Assembly: GCA_947631525.1 (NCBI GenBank)
Contig: CANRLQ010000050.1
Span: 1 to 7,119, forward strand
Direction: 5' to 3'
Length of the DNA: 7,119 nucleotides
Source of the DNA: an uncultured Bacilli bacterium
GTDB lineage: Bacteria > Bacillota_I > Bacilli_A > RF39 > UBA660
A model generated the notes under the pieces. That model had not been told where the DNA came from and did no database searches. It saw only the letters and a list, made by a program, of their open reading frames with translations. Numbering within the stretch: the stretch's first letter is position 1; the number at the start of each line of letters is the position of its first letter. A program made the translations under genes and the position numbers. Shown here in pieces: positions 6,101-7,119 of the stretch.

Positions 6101-7119
6101 GAATAATAGGTGCAGGATTTGATCCTATATATTTAATAGCTCAAAGACTTGTAAAACACTCAAATGATGAAGGCTTTTTGGTTGGGTCTCGTGGTTCTGT
6201 AGGTTCTTCTTTCGTTGCAACTTTAATGGGAATAACAGAAGTAAATCCTTTAGCAGCTCATTATCGTTGCCCAAATTGTAAAACAAGTTTATTCGAAGAT
6301 GAAGATGGCAATCCTTTAGGAGCTGTTTATTCATCAGGATTTGATTTACCAGATAAAAAGTGTCCAAATTGTGATGAATTAATGATTAAAGATGGTCAAG
6401 ATATGCCATTTGCCACTTTCTTAGGTTTTAATGCTGATAAAGTACCAGATATCGATTTAAATTTTTCTGATTTAAATCAAGCAAGTACTCATGCATATAC
6501 CAAAGTATTATTTGGTCCAGATAATGTATATAGAGCAGGTACTATAGGTACTGTTGCTGATAAAACAGCTTTTGGATTTGTAAAGGGATATTGTGAAGAT
6601 AAAAATATTGTTATGCGTAATGCTGAAGTTGAAAGATTGGCACAAGGATGTACAGGAGTAAAAAGAACAACAGGACAACATCCAGGTGGTATAGTAGTTA
6701 TTCCAGATTACATGGATTGTTTCGATTTTACACCTTTTCAATTTCCAGCTGAAGATCCTAATGCTGAATGGCGAACAACACATTTCGATTATCACTCAAT
6801 AGAAGAATGTGTCTTAAAATTAGATATATTAGGTCATTCAGATCCAACTCAATTGCGATTAATTGGTATTCAATCTAATACCGATATTATGAAAGTTCCA
6901 TTAGATGATAAAGATACAATGAGCATATTTACATCTACAGAAAAATTAGGAGTTACAACTGATCAAATTTTGTGTAACACAGGAACGCTTGGTATACCAG
7001 AATTTGGAACTCCGTTTACAATTAAATTAGTAGAAGATACTAAACCAAAAACTTTTGCCGAATTAGTAAAAATATCAGGTCTTTCACATGGTACTGATGT
7101 ATGGCTTGGTAATGCTCAA
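3130..7119 (+). CDS. polC: DNA polymerase III alpha subunit, PolC type (3' end outside window)
   Basis: PolC is the main replicative polymerase of low-GC Gram-positive bacteria and has a built-in proofreading exonuclease. All 1330 codons to the edge are open. Domains in order: N-terminal domain (about 1-180); OB fold (about 207-315); PHP domain, first half with H334, H336, D343, D373 and H374; a DEDDh exonuclease inserted in the PHP with D473, E475, D559, H615 and D620; PHP second half with D786 and H788; a four-cysteine zinc site C1047, C1050, C1078, C1081; and the polymerase palm with catalytic D1107 and D1109 in PDIDLNF and D1232 in LDILG. GSRGSVGSSF (1019-1028) and VYRAGTIGTVADKTA (from 1134) are family signatures. 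The exonuclease inside the PHP excludes DnaE. Compared with Bacillus PolC (about 1437 residues; aligned from memory), the catalytic aspartates lie about 140 residues later, mainly because of insertions at about 393-433 and 922-988. The missing C-terminus should hold the rest of the fingers and the tau/beta-clamp contacts. Confidence 0.97.
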   Translation, partial: MDSKLKMLLEQINFDIDKYDYFNNGELIKIVGNKEKTNYHFYIKLNTNLPYDIYMDFYDKLKSKYNQFKDIKLIITVSNENNEYLTEYYQNFIDKYKKDSPLVGLFKNSKLNLNENLEINVNNKAEEMKLKSIVFDLEKDFFNVGYNKKIKIIIDEEQNEQILEEIKKDLEINIPDVLVTTEKDDEPEPKKTTRKFPRASLIVDKENPNVIIGRVIEDNITRLDTVFEEEKLITVEAKIFADIDVLETKTGLRIVTLKITDLTDSMYAKMFINTDEEFQAISKLKKGNWYKIRGNIKDDKYSNELTLMIKDINISDYKEPKLIDDAPIKRVELHAHTMMSGMDGITKVDLGKHTCELVEKTIEMGYRGVAITDHSGCQAFPISFGIIKSHNKNIRKKIASEIEEIQNSLNEENDEKKKKELQLQLEQKLQEQKNPPIFKGLYGTELTLVDDTVNIVLRPTNAKLLESEYVVFDTETTGFNAGGADQMIEIGAVKIKGGVITDKFDELIDPQRHIPDKITELTCITDEMVKGKDNEEQVTKRFLDWVGDLPMVAHNAKFDVSFIEMAMKKYDLGTFNNTVIDTLELSRTLDQGFARHSLSALVKRYNVPFEEDAHHRADYDAEGTALVFHKMLQKLDARNFETIDSLDKLVSKEEIHKFGRTYHFNAIAINKKGLKNLFEIISLANTEYIYKTPRILRSKLNELREGILIGSGCYQSEVFSEARSKEGEELTNIINFYDYVEVQPPDVYDHLLQLGDFKDKRELENHIRKIIDATKEAGKIIVATGDVHHFKKDDKIYRQIIVNQKVPGGGRHPLAKKEITNIPSQHFRTTREMLDDFNFLDDALAYEIVVENTNKILDMVEEIEVIPDTGGTPFSPRIKSDDGKSYLDCPTVVTDLVYTKAREWYGEQLPYLIEERIATELYGDIVLNTIKENLKELDGEELEKEAFKQLHEVILKGFDAVKALIKNNIKSNNKDLSEEEIEKTLKKSLGGIIGAGFDPIYLIAQRLVKHSNDEGFLVGSRGSVGSSFVATLMGITEVNPLAAHYRCPNCKTSLFEDEDGNPLGAVYSSGFDLPDKKCPNCDELMIKDGQDMPFATFLGFNADKVPDIDLNFSDLNQASTHAYTKVLFGPDNVYRAGTIGTVADKTAFGFVKGYCEDKNIVMRNAEVERLAQGCTGVKRTTGQHPGGIVVIPDYMDCFDFTPFQFPAEDPNAEWRTTHFDYHSIEECVLKLDILGHSDPTQLRLIGIQSNTDIMKVPLDDKDTMSIFTSTEKLGVTTDQILCNTGTLGIPEFGTPFTIKLVEDTKPKTFAELVKISGLSHGTDVWLGNAQ

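Noticed and set aside
4584..6795. Four - strand reading frames within polC (4584-4859, 5784-6038, 6125-6367, 6508-6795)
   Set aside because: The + strand here is continuous, motif-rich polC. The antisense frames have no supporting motifs or ribosome-binding sites.
1..7119. Mycoplasma-type genetic code with TGA as tryptophan
   Set aside because: Tryptophan is written TGG in prfA and polC and no in-frame TGA was found in any of the genes, including 1330 codons of polC.
1..7119. CRISPR array, insertion sequence, tRNA/rRNA gene or riboswitch
   Set aside because: No repeated units, transposase motifs or cloverleaf-like segments were seen, and the only non-coding gaps are under 100 bases and are filled by terminators and promoters.

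Overview
The window is an AT-rich stretch (roughly a quarter G+C by eye) of a low-GC Gram-positive-type bacterium, most likely Bacillota or a closely related Mycoplasmatota-like lineage. Three things support this. It carries a PolC-type replicative polymerase, an archaeal/clostridial-type aspartyl-tRNA synthetase, and a prfA-prmC operon of the kind known from Bacillota. Every visible gene end uses TAA, tryptophan is written TGG, and no in-frame TGA was found, so the standard bacterial code fits better than the mycoplasma code.

All genes lie on the + strand and are tightly packed. (1) Positions 2-241 hold the 3' end of an aspartyl-tRNA synthetase gene. It is closed by a palindromic terminator whose right arm doubles as the -35 region of the next promoter. 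(2) Positions 334-3082 form a four-gene operon: prfA (release factor 1), a 93-residue two-CxxC zinc-ribbon protein, prmC (the methyltransferase that modifies the release-factor GGQ glutamine), and a 223-residue protein with two membrane segments and charged helical flanks. A terminator hairpin built partly from the last codons of the fourth gene ends it. (3) From 3130 to the right edge runs polC, the DNA polymerase III alpha subunit. Its frame stays open for 1330 codons and is cut by the window edge.

The theme is core information processing: tRNA charging, translation termination and chromosome replication. prfA and prmC form an enzyme-substrate pair. The zinc-ribbon and membrane proteins share their transcript, but their functions cannot be read from the sequence.

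I see no mobile element, CRISPR array, structural RNA gene, defence system or clearly new multi-gene system. The most unusual content is inside known proteins: PolC carries two insertions relative to the Bacillus-type protein (about 41 residues in the PHP domain and about 67 residues before the palm), the AspRS has a divergent motif 3, and PrmC has a shortened N-terminal domain. No stretch longer than 300 bases lacks a gene.
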